NCBI RefSeq assembly: GCF_905171765.1
Contig: NC_053397.1
Span: forward strand, 116,019,295-116,083,294
Direction of reading: 5' to 3'
Source: Bufo bufo
Lineage: Eukaryota > Chordata > Amphibia > Anura > Bufonidae
DNA: 64,000 bases
Shown: piece by piece, positions 21,992 through 32,013 of the stretch
How positions within the stretch are numbered: the stretch's first letter is position 1
Layout of the letters: each line of letters starts with the position of its first letter
Program-made: the position numbers and the translations under genes
The notes under the pieces: generated by a model
What the model was told of the DNA's origin: nothing
Database searches by the model: none
The model's input: the letters and a program-made list of their open reading frames with translations, nothing else

Positions 21992-22780
21992 TTGAGTGAT
22001 GAAAGTGGCATGAAATTCCAATTACAAGAACTGGAAAGACTTTTAACCCATGAGATCAAAGTCTGGTGGGATCATACGACCTTGATAAAATATGTGGAAA
22101 GAGAAATGATACCACGAGGTCTGAGATTAAAAAAGATCCCAACCACAATTTTCTCGGACTCATTTGTGTTAAACTGGAACAAAGCACTTAGTGATTGCTC
22201 ACTGCAGCTGATGTCTCTGATTATAGAGCATGAGGCAGAGAGACTCATCCACATACAAAAAGAAATGGATACATGTAGAGATGCTCTTGAAAAATATAAA
22301 ACATGTGGAGATTTTGCCAAAAAAGAAGAGGAGATTATGACATCTATTAAAGAAATGGAAGACAGCATAATGGAGATGAAACACCGCAAATTCCAAAGGG
22401 ACCTCTATGACTATAATAACAACCAAGTATATGAATGGGGGAGAAGAGAAAACCCGCATAGCACACCTAAATCCATCTTAAAAAAGAAATACATCAATAA
22501 AAAATACATCAAAAATAAGAAAACCCCCATTAAACAGGACTTACCCCGCAGGGTTAGTTTCAGCAATTCGGAACTTGAAACATCTGAATCCTGTGAATCT
22601 ATAGGGGAAGATATAATCAATGAATCACGAATCCGTGAACCCCATCAACCCAAATTATCCTACTATCAAAAAAGTAGAAATAATAGGGACAAACCGGAAC
22701 AACCAAAAAACGGCGCAGAAGGGGGGGTCGCAAACACAAAAAGACCCCACCAGATGTCGACCCGCCTGCAGAACAAATGA
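21992..22780 (+). CDS. PLE-C ORF1 (coiled-coil protein of unknown function)
   Basis: 262 residues, MSDESGMKFQLQELERLL. Visible: an N-terminal block with IKVWWDHTTLIKYVEREMIP and RGLRLKKIPTTIF, a conserved-looking LSDCSLQLMSLIIEHE helix, then a long charged heptad-like stretch (about 75-135, e.g. EKYKTCGDFAKKEEEIMTSI) that should form a coiled coil. It ends in a basic, low-complexity C-terminal half (KKKYINKKYIKNKKTPIKQ, later RPHQMSTRLQNK) suited to nucleic-acid binding. I infer an ORF1p/Gag-like RNA-binding role, but know no assigned function. The stop overlaps the next start as ATGA. Intact. Confidence 0.8.
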   Translation: MSDESGMKFQLQELERLLTHEIKVWWDHTTLIKYVEREMIPRGLRLKKIPTTIFSDSFVLNWNKALSDCSLQLMSLIIEHEAERLIHIQKEMDTCRDALEKYKTCGDFAKKEEEIMTSIKEMEDSIMEMKHRKFQRDLYDYNNNQVYEWGRRENPHSTPKSILKKKYINKKYIKNKKTPIKQDLPRRVSFSNSELETSESCESIGEDIINESRIREPHQPKLSYYQKSRNNRDKPEQPKNGAEGGVANTKRPHQMSTRLQNK

Positions 22781-25305
22781 ATGCTGGATCTTTGGAGAGT
22801 AATATAATGTTAGATGTGATAAATCTGTCTAGCCAGGAATTAACCCCTGACCAAAAGAATGTACTCTCCTTGGGTTTGAATTTTGTACCTAATACCAATT
22901 TTGATCCCTTCACTACTATTTTACAAGTGAATAGATTCATTAGGAACCTTACATTGCGAAGGTGTTTTTCTGAAGCCCCCCCTCCACATGAAGATACAGC
23001 GACAAATGAGGATAAACTGACAGATGACAATATATATACCAATCTGTCTTTTAAAGAACAACAGTCCTTACTTTGTCTTGTGGATCTTCATGGGGAGGGA
23101 GGAGAACCATCTGACCAGAATAAACAGCATAGTTTTAAGACTTCTAATAAAAACTACTACCCCCTGAAATTCCGTACTACCAGCATGGACATATTTCAGG
23201 AAGTAATAGAAAGAAAATTACTGAAGGTCCAGGATTCGATCCCTGTTGTCAAAAAACACAATCTGAATACACTGCAGAGAACTGCCCTAAAACAATTAGA
23301 AGATAACAAAAATTTGATAATAAAGATGGCAGATAAGGGAGGGTCTGTGGTGGTGCTCGACAAGACATGTTATCACTCACTGATGTTGGGACTCTTGTCT
23401 GACATCACCACATATCATATTCTAAAACAAAACCCTCTTATAACATATAAAAAAGAACTGACTCTCATCTTAGATAAGGGCCTGGAAAAGGGACACATAA
23501 CTCAAAAACAATTTGACTTTTTGAATGTAGAATATCCCGTTACTCCCATAATCCACGCCCTTCCTAAGATGCACAAAGGGCTCAACCCCCCACCTTTACG
23601 ACTCATAGTGTCTGGCATCGGATCCTTAACGGAGAAATTAGGAGAATGGTTGGACTCAGTGCTGCAACCCTTAGTAAAAAGATCACCTAGATACATTAGA
23701 GATACAAATAATGTACTTAGGTATATGTATAATTGTACTTGGTCCAAAGAATACACTTGGATCACATTGGATGTTGTAGCGCTGTATCCTTCCATTCCCC
23801 ACTCATATGCTCTCCTAGCCTTGGAGTATAGCCTGCATAAATATAGTGGTTACTCTGACATGTTCATTGATTATGTGTTGGAAGTTACTTCGTATCTGCT
23901 AACACATAATTATTTTGTATTTGATGAGGTCTTTTATGTCCAGATCTCAGGTGTTTCTATGGGAGCCAAATTCTCCCCATCTCTAGCTAATATAGCTATG
24001 GCGTTCTGGGAGGAAAAGTATGTTTTCTCAGTTGACAACCCCTTCTCTGAGTGTATTGTCTGGTATGGCAGATACATCGATGATTTGCTCCTCATATGGG
24101 GGGGCGATGTGTCTGCCATACCGGACTTCGCTCACTACCTTAATCAGAATGCATACAATTTGAGATTCACACACGTATATCATCCTACAACCATTCATTT
24201 TCTGGATTTGACATTGATTGGGGTGGCGGATAGGGTGGTGTTGACAGAGACCTACCGTAAGGAGGTGTCTGGCAACACTATCCTTAAAGCCAACTCCCAT
24301 CATCCACTTCATACTATTAAAAGTATTCCTGTTGGTGAATTCACAAGAGCTAGGAGAAATTGCAGCACAGATGAGGCTTTTGACAGGGAATGTATTGAAG
24401 TGTGGAGACGTTTACAAATGCGAGGCTATCCCCAATGGATGCTCCATAGGGGCTTTAAAATTGCGAAAAATAAATCCAGAGCCAAACTTCTAAACCTTAA
24501 TACCAAGAGAGAATTAATAAATCCGGTCATTAATGGAGGAAGGGATGGACATAAAAATAAAAATAGTGTCAAATTTGAAACCACCTGTGAAAAAAATAAA
24601 AAAAATAAAAAAAATAATAACATCATACCAACAATAGTACTCACATACAGCAGACAGTTTGCTGAAATCAAGAACATCATTCATAGATGTTTACCTATTT
24701 TGTATGAGGATGACATCTTGAGGGACACTCTAAAACTAGGTTGCCGGGTAGTATATAAAAGACCTGACACTTTGGGAAAAACACTCTCCCCCTCCCTGTA
24801 CACCTCAATGTGCCCCAAAAATCCATCTACATGGTTAAAATATACTGGTTTTTCGAAATGTGGACACACGAGATGTAAAACATGTAAAGTCGCTAAAAAT
24901 ACCAAACAATTCCACAACTCTACGCATACTGAAACCTTCCCTGTCAAGAGCTTCATAAATTGCAACACGATGGGAGTCATCTACATTATTATTTGCACCA
25001 CCTGTGATTTAATATATGTAGGCTGCACTATCAGAAAATTTAAGGACCGATTGCGTGAACATCTCAACTACATACATAATCCAACAGCCACAGGAGTATC
25101 TAATGCGGCAATCCATTTCATACATATACATAACCGCAATATAGACACACTAAGTACCTTTGCCTTTGAGCGTGTCACTTTACCCCAGAGAGGCGGTGAT
25201 ATTAAACAAAAAATCCTCCTCAGGGAAGCATTTTGGATCTGGAGACTCAATACCAGAGTCCCATACAGTCTTAATCTCAAAAGGGAATTAATGTACCTGT
25301 ACTAA
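22777..25305 (+). CDS. PLE-C reverse transcriptase / GIY-YIG endonuclease
   Basis: 842 residues, intact. Order: an N-terminal region with KMADKGGSVVVLDK (about 185), PKMHKGLNPPPLRLIVSG (about 263), RT motif A ITLDVVALYPSIPHS (about 330), motif B GVSMGAKFSPSLAN (about 392), catalytic RYIDDLLLIWGG (about 430), thumb, a Cys-rich linker CGHTRCKTCK (about 696), then GIY-YIG nuclease GVIYIIICTTCDLIYVG (about 733-750) with RLREHLNYI, ending RGGDIKQKILLREAFW. This is the canonical Penelope order (RT then endonuclease). The start overlaps the ORF1 stop (ATGA at 22777-22780), suggesting stop-restart coupling. No nonsense or shift: a potentially active copy. Confidence 0.95.
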   Translation: MNAGSLESNIMLDVINLSSQELTPDQKNVLSLGLNFVPNTNFDPFTTILQVNRFIRNLTLRRCFSEAPPPHEDTATNEDKLTDDNIYTNLSFKEQQSLLCLVDLHGEGGEPSDQNKQHSFKTSNKNYYPLKFRTTSMDIFQEVIERKLLKVQDSIPVVKKHNLNTLQRTALKQLEDNKNLIIKMADKGGSVVVLDKTCYHSLMLGLLSDITTYHILKQNPLITYKKELTLILDKGLEKGHITQKQFDFLNVEYPVTPIIHALPKMHKGLNPPPLRLIVSGIGSLTEKLGEWLDSVLQPLVKRSPRYIRDTNNVLRYMYNCTWSKEYTWITLDVVALYPSIPHSYALLALEYSLHKYSGYSDMFIDYVLEVTSYLLTHNYFVFDEVFYVQISGVSMGAKFSPSLANIAMAFWEEKYVFSVDNPFSECIVWYGRYIDDLLLIWGGDVSAIPDFAHYLNQNAYNLRFTHVYHPTTIHFLDLTLIGVADRVVLTETYRKEVSGNTILKANSHHPLHTIKSIPVGEFTRARRNCSTDEAFDRECIEVWRRLQMRGYPQWMLHRGFKIAKNKSRAKLLNLNTKRELINPVINGGRDGHKNKNSVKFETTCEKNKKNKKNNNIIPTIVLTYSRQFAEIKNIIHRCLPILYEDDILRDTLKLGCRVVYKRPDTLGKTLSPSLYTSMCPKNPSTWLKYTGFSKCGHTRCKTCKVAKNTKQFHNSTHTETFPVKSFINCNTMGVIYIIICTTCDLIYVGCTIRKFKDRLREHLNYIHNPTATGVSNAAIHFIHIHNRNIDTLSTFAFERVTLPQRGGDIKQKILLREAFWIWRLNTRVPYSLNLKRELMYLY

Positions 25306-26990
25306 TATCTATATGCAGCATAACCATGGTTTTGCCTTGTTTTTATACTTACCCACACATATTTTATTTTATAGTCAATTTTAATTAATTGTATGCACTC
25401 TCTCCGATACTTATGATCTGACCGCTCTATGATTATCATGTGATTTTGACATATATATTACTATGAGGATTTTTCATCAATGAACTATGTATGATCCATA
25501 TAAGACACCGATGTTGTGATGTTACATTTGTGCTGCCCTGCATTACAATTGACTCATGTGTTCCAACACATATGGGAACTTACCATGTCAAATGGTGAAT
25601 TCAAAGACAGACACATTGTATGTTACTGCTTTTTTCTTTTATCTTTTCCTTCCCCCATGTTCTCTGTATAATATCCCCAGAATTATATCTGGACAGATGT
25701 TGAGAACATTGAAATATTCGAATGATATATGGGAATGCGCACATGAACATGGGGACAATAAAAAGCAGATGATAGCAGTAACAACAAATAATAATATATA
25801 AAAAATGTATAAAAACTATTGATATATAAATGTCTGTCTTAAATATAATATATCAGGATGATAATACAACCATACTAAGACTAAAATCATAGATAACAAT
25901 AATAAAATACACTGTTTGTTTGCTTCCAAAAAAGTATATATAATACTTACAGATTTTGTCCCAGTTATACTATGTGGTCCTTTTTTACTATCGTCGGGCT
26001 ACATAAGTTCATACTATAATGGAATGGCATGCCCAGTCCTCCCTTATAGACTAGTCCGTCCTTTGGAGAGTGTGACGCGGTTCACATGGAGCGTCCTCTT
26101 AACAGACGGATCTGAAGGATAGAAGACAAACTCTGGGTGAAATGGTAGTCCTGTCAGTGACTCCCGAATACACCATAATTATTACAATATGTCAGATTGG
26201 TTTCTGCATATGAACCTTGATGCCTGTTCACACCTTGCGTTAATTCGCTGAGAGTGATTAGCTGAATATTTCATTCATTCATTTTTTCATGAAGAATTTG
26301 GTGGATCTGGGCCTCACTGACATAGGACTATGGAATACTATCAACTTCACTCTATATCAATCTTGCGTGTGTGCATACTGTATATATGTTTGTATATACA
26401 CATATATATACATGTAGTTCTCTCTTCTGATATGTTTTTCCTTGATATATATCGTTTGTCTGTTCCCAATGAACAACATTAGTGCATTTATACCATGCTG
26501 GGCTGTCAAATTATGAATCATATGTATATATGTTTGTCAGAACTATATGTTTTTTTCTTTTCTTTGTTTTGGAGTAGAGTAATTACACTTTGCTATTTTT
26601 ATTCATTGTATTATATATAGTATTATATGTTGTAGCACTTCGGGTATGGAAATGTTTATGCCACAGGTGAACTTGTTTGCACAGGTGTCTCGCGTCCACC
26701 GGACTGATTTTTGACTTACCCTGGTTTCTTGAGATCCCTCCTTGTGGGCGGGTGTCTCGGGGTTGAGCCTTATTTCAGCCCGGTGCACGCCAGACGCCTT
26801 AGATCATGACTAAGAACGACACCGTTTGAAACGCGTAGATCGTGGGGAGCAGTGGGTTCCTGTGTCACTGTTGCTGTCTGTACCTGTATTTTGGTGAAGA
26901 ATTTAATAAAGACCGGGATTTTTTCACAAAACGTCCTTTGGTGCCGGAGCCTTTTTCTACTTTGTCTATTTACCGCCGGACTGGCTTGAG
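25306..26990 (+). mobile_element. PLE-C 3' region
   Basis: Non-coding. From 25645 to 26970 it matches the inverted arm at 20406-21729. Contains AACGACACCGTT followed by GAAACGCGTAGATC (about 26814-26842), a decayed hammerhead-like core, and AATAAA at about 26906. It ends CTTTTTCTACTTTGTCT. The short frames on either strand are not genes. Confidence 0.8.
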
Positions 26991-29900
26991 TCCGCCCCGT
27001 GCACCGCTACACAGGATCGGAAGGTGAGCTGGCTGTAACCTTTTTCTACAATAGGTTGAACATAAGGTTTCAATAAGGACTTATGAAAAACATTATGGAT
27101 CTTCCAAGTCTGAGAAAGATCAAGACGGTAGGCAACAGGATTGATTACAGACAGGATCTTGTAAGGCCCAATAAACCTAGGACCCAACTTCCAGGAGGGA
27201 ACCTTCAATTTGATATTCTTGGTAGACAACCACACCAGATCACCAACATTCAGGTCCGGACCAGGCACACGTCTCTTATCTGCCACACGCTTATATCTCT
27301 CACTCATGCTCTTTAGATTATCCTGAATCTTTTGCCAAATAGATGACAAAGACGAGGAGAATCTGTCCTCATCAGGTAAACCAGAAGATCCCTCTCCCGA
27401 GAAAGTCCCAAACTGCGGATGAAACCCATATGCACCAAAAAATGGTGACTTATCAGAGGACTCCTGACGACGGTTATTTAAAGCAAACTCAGCAAGGGAC
27501 AAAAAAGAACACCAATCCTCCTGATTCTCCACCACAAAACAGCGCAGATATGTCTCCAGATTCTGATTGACGCGCTCTGTCTGGCCATTCGACTGCGGGT
27601 GGAAAGCAGAAGAGAATGACAACCGAACCCCCAAGCGAGAACAGAAAGCCTTCCAGAATCTGGAAACAAACTGCGTGCCCCTATCAGAGACTATGTCTGA
27701 AGGAATACCATGCAATTTGACAATGTGGTCAATAAATGCCTGCGCCAGCGTCTTAGCATTGGGCAAACCAGGAAAAGGGATGAAATGAACCATTTTGCTA
27801 AAACGGTCCACCACCACAAGAATCACAGTCTTCCCCGAGGAACGAGGCAAGTCCGTTATGAAGTCCATGGACAGATGTGTCCAAGGACGGGAAGGAATGG
27901 GCAAGGGAAGGAGAGGACCTGATTGCCGTGAATGAGGGACTTTGGCACGAGCGCAAGTCTCGCAAGCTGCCACAAAACCCTCAACCGACTTACGAAGCGC
28001 AGGCCACCAGAATCTCCGAGCGATGAGATCCAGTGTGGCTCTTGCCCCCGGGTGCCCAGCAAGGACCGTATCGTGGTGTTCCTTAAAAATCTTGTGTCTC
28101 AAAGCGAGAGGCACAAACAACCTCCCAGGAGGACAAAGATCAGGAGCCTCTGACTGGGCTGCCTGCACCTCTGCCTCCAATTCAGGAAAAAGAGCAGAGA
28201 CCACCACACCTTCAGCCAAAATGGGACCCGGGTCTTCAAAATTCCCACCTCCCGGAAAACAACGTGACAGGGCATCTGCCTTCACATTCTTAACCCCAGG
28301 GCGGAACGTGACAACAAAATTAAACCTTGAAAAGAACAAAGACCATCTGGCCTGTCTCGGGTTCAGACGCTTGGCTGACTCCAAGTAGGCCAGATTTTTA
28401 TGGTCAGTAAACACAGTAATAGGGTGTCTGGCTCCCTCTAGCCAATGGCGCCATTCTTCAAAAGCCAACTTGATGGCCAACAATTCCCTATCTCCCACAT
28501 CATAATTTCTCTCTGCGGAGGAGAGTTTCTTTGAGAAAAAGGCACACGGTTGCCATTTGGCAGGAGAGGAACCCTGAGACAAGACCGCACCCACCCCTAC
28601 CTCAGAAGCATCAACCTCAACTATGAAGGGTAACGAAATATTAGGTTGTACCAGGATGGGAGCGGAAGCAAAACTCTCCTTGATATTAGAAAAGGCCTTA
28701 CGCGCCTCTACCGACCAGGAAGAAAAATCTACCCCCTTTCTGGTCATATCAGTGAGTGGTTTAACAACAGAGGAATAATTCAAAATAAATTTCCTGTAAT
28801 AATTGGCAAAGCCCAAAAAACGCATCAGTGCCTTCTGATTCTCAGGAAGCTCCCACTCAAGCACAGCGCGGACCTTCTCGGGGTCCATGCGAAAACCAGA
28901 AGCGGAGAGAAGAAACCCCAGAAATTGAATTTCTGGAACCGCAAACACACATTTTTCCAGTTTTGCGTATAATTTATTCTCCCGCAGGATGAGCAAGACC
29001 TGACGTAAATGTTCCTTATGAGTCTTGAAATCAGGAGAAAAAATCAAAATGTCATCCAAATACACTAATACAAATTTTCCCATTAAATGATAAAAAATGC
29101 TGTTCACGAAATGCTGAAAAACGGCTGGGGCATTCATCAAACCAAAAGGCATAACCAAATTCTCAAAATGGCCCTCAGGGGTATTGAAAGCCGTCTTCCA
29201 TTCGTTTCCTTCTCTGACCCTGACCAGGTTGTATGCCCCTCTTAGGTCTAACTTGGAAAAGATTTTAGCCCCAACAACCTGGTTAAACAGGTCCGGGATC
29301 AGAGGAAGCGGATAAGGGTCACGAATAGTGATACTGTTCAGCTCCCTGAAATCCAGACAAGGTCTTAAAGAACCATCTTTTTTCTTAACAAAGAAAAAAC
29401 CAGCGGCAACAGGTGACTTCGAGGGTCGTATGTGTCCTTTTCTCAGACTCTCAGAGATATAAGCACGCATAGCGACCCTCTCAGGTTGGGAAAGATTGTA
29501 TAAACGAGATTTAGGCAGCTTGGCGCCTGGGATGAGGTTAATAGGGCAATCGTACTCCCTGTGTGGGGGCAAATCCTGAACTCCACTCTCAGAGAAGACA
29601 TCCGAAAATTCAGAGAGGAAAGGTGGTACAGTCTTAGTAGAAACCTCAGAAACAGATGTCATGAGGCAATTCTCTCTGCAAAAGTCACTCCAACCATTTA
29701 TTTGCCTCGCTTGCCAATCAATGGTGGGGTTATGTTTAGTGAGCCAGGGTAGCCCCAACACTAGAGGAGTAGGCAAACCGCTAAGGACGAAACATGACAC
29801 ATCCTCAACATGAGCATCACTCACAATTAAACGGATATTGTGAACTATGCCCTTTAATGATTTCTGAGAAAGTGGAGCGGAATCAATAGCAAAAACAGGA

Positions 29901-30994
29901 ATATCCTTTCCCAAAGTGCATACCTGGAAACCATGAGTTATTGCAAATTGATTATCAATGAGATTGACAAAAATCTCACAAAAAATGCTTTTGCTCTCTA
30001 GCGCCACCCTAGCAGGCAGGACAAAACGGGAACTACAAGCAAACGGAAAACCTTCAATTTCCGCCTCAACCCTGCCAATAGTAACAGACGGAACATTTTT
30101 AAAAGATTTTTTCCTTTTTATTTCTTTATTACTCCCAGAAAACTGCCTGAATCTCCTAGAGGGACAAACATTTGCCAAATGATTTATACCTCCACAACAA
30201 AAACAAACCCTCCCATGCGGGCTGAATCTTCTATTGTCAGAGGCAATCAACCCCAGCTGCATGGGCTCCTGCTCAGAAGGGGCTGACAGCGACTGAGACC
30301 CCTGCGCACAGAAAGAGACCGCTGCACTGTCCCGGGACTGAGTATGACAGGAAGGAGAGATCTCTCCTCTCTCTCTAAGACGCCTGTCAATACGAACGGC
30401 CTGAGACATAGCAGAATCCAAGGAGGTAGGTCTCTCATGAAAGGCAAATGCATCTTTCAATCTCTCTGAAAGACCATGGCAAAATTGACTTCGGAGTGCA
30501 GCATCATTCCAACCAGTATCAGCTGCCCATGTCCGAAATTCTGAGCAGTATATCTCTGCGGATTGTTTACCCTGGCATAACAGACATAGTCTAGACTCAG
30601 CCAGAGCAATACGATCCGGATGATCATAATATATCTGACCCAGGGCTAAAAAGAATTCATCCACTGAACGGAGGGGCCGTGCCCCCTCCGGCAGCGAAAA
30701 GGCCCAGGATTGAGCGTTACCCCTGAGCAGCGATATAATGATCCCCACCCTCCGTTCTTCATCACCAGAGGAATGGGGAAGAAGGCGAAAATGGAGTTTG
30801 CAAGCCTCTCTAAAACGCACAAAATACTCACTACCCCCGGAGAACGTATCCGGGAGCGAGATCTTAGGCTCAGAACAAACTCCATGAACGCAAGCTGAAC
30901 CGGTCACTTGAAACTGAGAAAAAGTCTTACGGAGATCAGCTACCTCCAATGAAAGACCCTGGAAGCGCTCAGCCAAAAGTGAAACCGGATCCAT
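26966..30994 (-). CDS. Gypsy-1 gag-pol polyprotein (3' end replaced by PLE-C)
   Basis: 1342-residue single frame starting MDPVSLLAERFQ, 14 nt after the primer site. Order: Gag capsid (about 45-200), zinc knuckle CFCCGGINHLANVC (about 265), protease region (about 310-430), RT with YLDDILIF (about 645), RNase H, integrase zinc finger (about 985-1025) and D-D-E: MDFITDLP (about 1043), VSDRGTQF (about 1103), SNGQTERV (about 1138), then GPY/F KLGPRFIGPYKI (about 1290). The last roughly 25 residues after KPYVQPIV are PLE-C sequence; the native chromodomain continues at 20382. The protease has EIFVNLIDNQF where EIFV-DSG-type catalytic residues are expected, so the catalytic Asp appears deleted in frame. 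Otherwise remarkably intact. Confidence 0.92.
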   Translation of the reverse strand: MDPVSLLAERFQGLSLEVADLRKTFSQFQVTGSACVHGVCSEPKISLPDTFSGGSEYFVRFREACKLHFRLLPHSSGDEERRVGIIISLLRGNAQSWAFSLPEGARPLRSVDEFFLALGQIYYDHPDRIALAESRLCLLCQGKQSAEIYCSEFRTWAADTGWNDAALRSQFCHGLSERLKDAFAFHERPTSLDSAMSQAVRIDRRLRERGEISPSCHTQSRDSAAVSFCAQGSQSLSAPSEQEPMQLGLIASDNRRFSPHGRVCFCCGGINHLANVCPSRRFRQFSGSNKEIKRKKSFKNVPSVTIGRVEAEIEGFPFACSSRFVLPARVALESKSIFCEIFVNLIDNQFAITHGFQVCTLGKDIPVFAIDSAPLSQKSLKGIVHNIRLIVSDAHVEDVSCFVLSGLPTPLVLGLPWLTKHNPTIDWQARQINGWSDFCRENCLMTSVSEVSTKTVPPFLSEFSDVFSESGVQDLPPHREYDCPINLIPGAKLPKSRLYNLSQPERVAMRAYISESLRKGHIRPSKSPVAAGFFFVKKKDGSLRPCLDFRELNSITIRDPYPLPLIPDLFNQVVGAKIFSKLDLRGAYNLVRVREGNEWKTAFNTPEGHFENLVMPFGLMNAPAVFQHFVNSIFYHLMGKFVLVYLDDILIFSPDFKTHKEHLRQVLLILRENKLYAKLEKCVFAVPEIQFLGFLLSASGFRMDPEKVRAVLEWELPENQKALMRFLGFANYYRKFILNYSSVVKPLTDMTRKGVDFSSWSVEARKAFSNIKESFASAPILVQPNISLPFIVEVDASEVGVGAVLSQGSSPAKWQPCAFFSKKLSSAERNYDVGDRELLAIKLAFEEWRHWLEGARHPITVFTDHKNLAYLESAKRLNPRQARWSLFFSRFNFVVTFRPGVKNVKADALSRCFPGGGNFEDPGPILAEGVVVSALFPELEAEVQAAQSEAPDLCPPGRLFVPLALRHKIFKEHHDTVLAGHPGARATLDLIARRFWWPALRKSVEGFVAACETCARAKVPHSRQSGPLLPLPIPSRPWTHLSMDFITDLPRSSGKTVILVVVDRFSKMVHFIPFPGLPNAKTLAQAFIDHIVKLHGIPSDIVSDRGTQFVSRFWKAFCSRLGVRLSFSSAFHPQSNGQTERVNQNLETYLRCFVVENQEDWCSFLSLAEFALNNRRQESSDKSPFFGAYGFHPQFGTFSGEGSSGLPDEDRFSSSLSSIWQKIQDNLKSMSERYKRVADKRRVPGPDLNVGDLVWLSTKNIKLKVPSWKLGPRFIGPYKILSVINPVAYRLDLSQTWKIHNVFHKSLLKPYVQPIVEKGYSQLTFRSCVAVHGADSSQSGGK

Positions 30995-31007
30995 GCTTGA
31001 GACGGTT

Positions 31008-31021
31008 TTGGCGGCTTATAA
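31008..31021 (-). promoter_or_regulatory. Gypsy-1 primer site, self-priming type
   Basis: Immediately after the 5' LTR the coding strand reads TTATAAGCCGCC. TATAAGCCGC is the exact reverse complement of GCGGCTTATA inside the LTR. There is no TGG-start tRNA primer site. This is the arrangement known from Tf1/sushi elements, where the mRNA 5' end folds back as primer. Confidence 0.7.
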
Positions 31022-31560
31022 TGTCACGGATGGTGTACAGGAAACAAGACAATACAAAATAAACAATGACTCACTGGATCCACAACTAAGGAACAAAAGG
31101 AAGACCCCTGCATGAGACCTGCCGCTCTCCCTTATTGCTCAGCCTATGCGACCACCCCAAAGGTGGATGGGCGCATATCCACGTACCTCGACTATCTTAC
31201 ACCTGAAGACCCTACAATAGTGAGGGGACACGACCACCGGCTCCCTACACAGACACGGAGGGAGTCAGGGTCACCTGGATCCAGAAAACAGAAAATCATA
31301 AATACATAAACAGAACTTATCTTGCAGACGACTGGGGACTGTGGACTGGGAACTAGGAACAGCATGCACACACACTCCAGGAAGTTGTATAAGCCGCACA
31401 CTACTGCATTCTGGGGAGAAACTTAAAGGGCAGCAATCAGTCCAACTGCATGACAGCTGAGATAGACTAACGAGATGAGGAACTTAACCAAAACAAAGAA
31501 ACTCAAGGAGGAGGATCTGGAAAGCTCCTGTCAGAGTTTCTCAACTGTCTGGTTGTGACA
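31022..31560 (-). repeat. Gypsy-1 5' LTR
   Basis: 539 bp; four differences from the 3' LTR (about 0.7%), so the insertion is fairly recent. In coding sense the LTR contains GCGGCTTATA, about 25-30 nt after a TTTAA, a plausible transcription start; the same ten bases reverse-complemented lie just outside this LTR. Confidence 0.95.
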
Positions 31561-32013
31561 CTTGAACCCCGATCAAACAGTGCACTGTTAATAACAAAGG
31601 AAAGAGGCTTTTTGCATACACCTACCTCTAATCAGCAAATAAGAAGTGTTATATATGTATGTTGGTGATTTACTGTTGAAATTCAGCAGACAGTTACTAT
31701 TGAGCCTGATATGTGATTATATGATCCAGACACAGAACTAATAGGTCCACAAGAGATATATTCATATGTAACCAAGTCATATCCAGGGCATTTATACTTA
31801 TTTCGGATATCATTAGTATCTGCAATAAGTAAACCATAACAATATAGAAATAACTGAATCCACTGTTTAATTCTTTCCTATATATTTTATTCATAAAGGT
31901 ATTTTATTGTATTTTATTATATTTTAACTAAGTACAGTTATAATAAATTGTTTAAACTCTGTGGGGCTCCGGATGTATGAGTGTGCCAATCTTACATTAA
32001 TTGTTAAAAACAA

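Larger units (their letters stand above)
20406..27047 (+). mobile_element. PLE-C, full-coding Penelope-like element with inverted arm
   Basis: Flanks ACAATACGTTGAA (20393-20405) and ACAATAGGTTGAA (27048-27060): a 13-bp TSD with one change. Layout: an inverted copy of its own 3' end (20406-21729), a 5' pseudo-LTR start (TCCGCCCCGTGCACCGC at 21731), ORF1, ORF2, the 3' region (25306-26970), then a second 57-bp piece of the pseudo-LTR (26991-27047, same as 21731-21787). This is the head-to-head plus head-to-tail layout known for Penelope. Confidence 0.9.
19596..31560 (-). mobile_element. Gypsy-1, chromodomain LTR retrotransposon (holds PLE-C)
   Basis: 539-bp LTRs at 19596-20134 and 31022-31560, beginning TGTCA and ending TGACA and differing at 4 positions by eye. 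The 5-bp TSD CTTGA lies at 19591-19595 and 31561-31565. Coding strand is minus. A polypurine tract AGAGGGAGGGGTAC abuts the 3' LTR (20135-20148). Gag-pol is one frame. PLE-C splits the chromodomain from the integrase. Confidence 0.93.
18603..31999. mobile_element. Palindromic PLE-type insertion (host of Gypsy-1)
   Basis: Flanked by ATTGTTAAAAACAA at 18589-18602 and 32000-32013 (14-bp TSD in hAT sequence). Without Gypsy-1 it is an inverted duplication. 18684-19053 is the reverse complement of about 31637-31998, and the arms meet in a perfect palindrome at 19455-19594. The left arm has about 330 bp (19054-19380) that the right arm lacks. The GAAACGCGT motif, long TSD and head-to-head layout match the PLEs here. 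No PLE coding sequence remains, so this is a 3'-end-only, doubly truncated copy. Confidence 0.75.
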
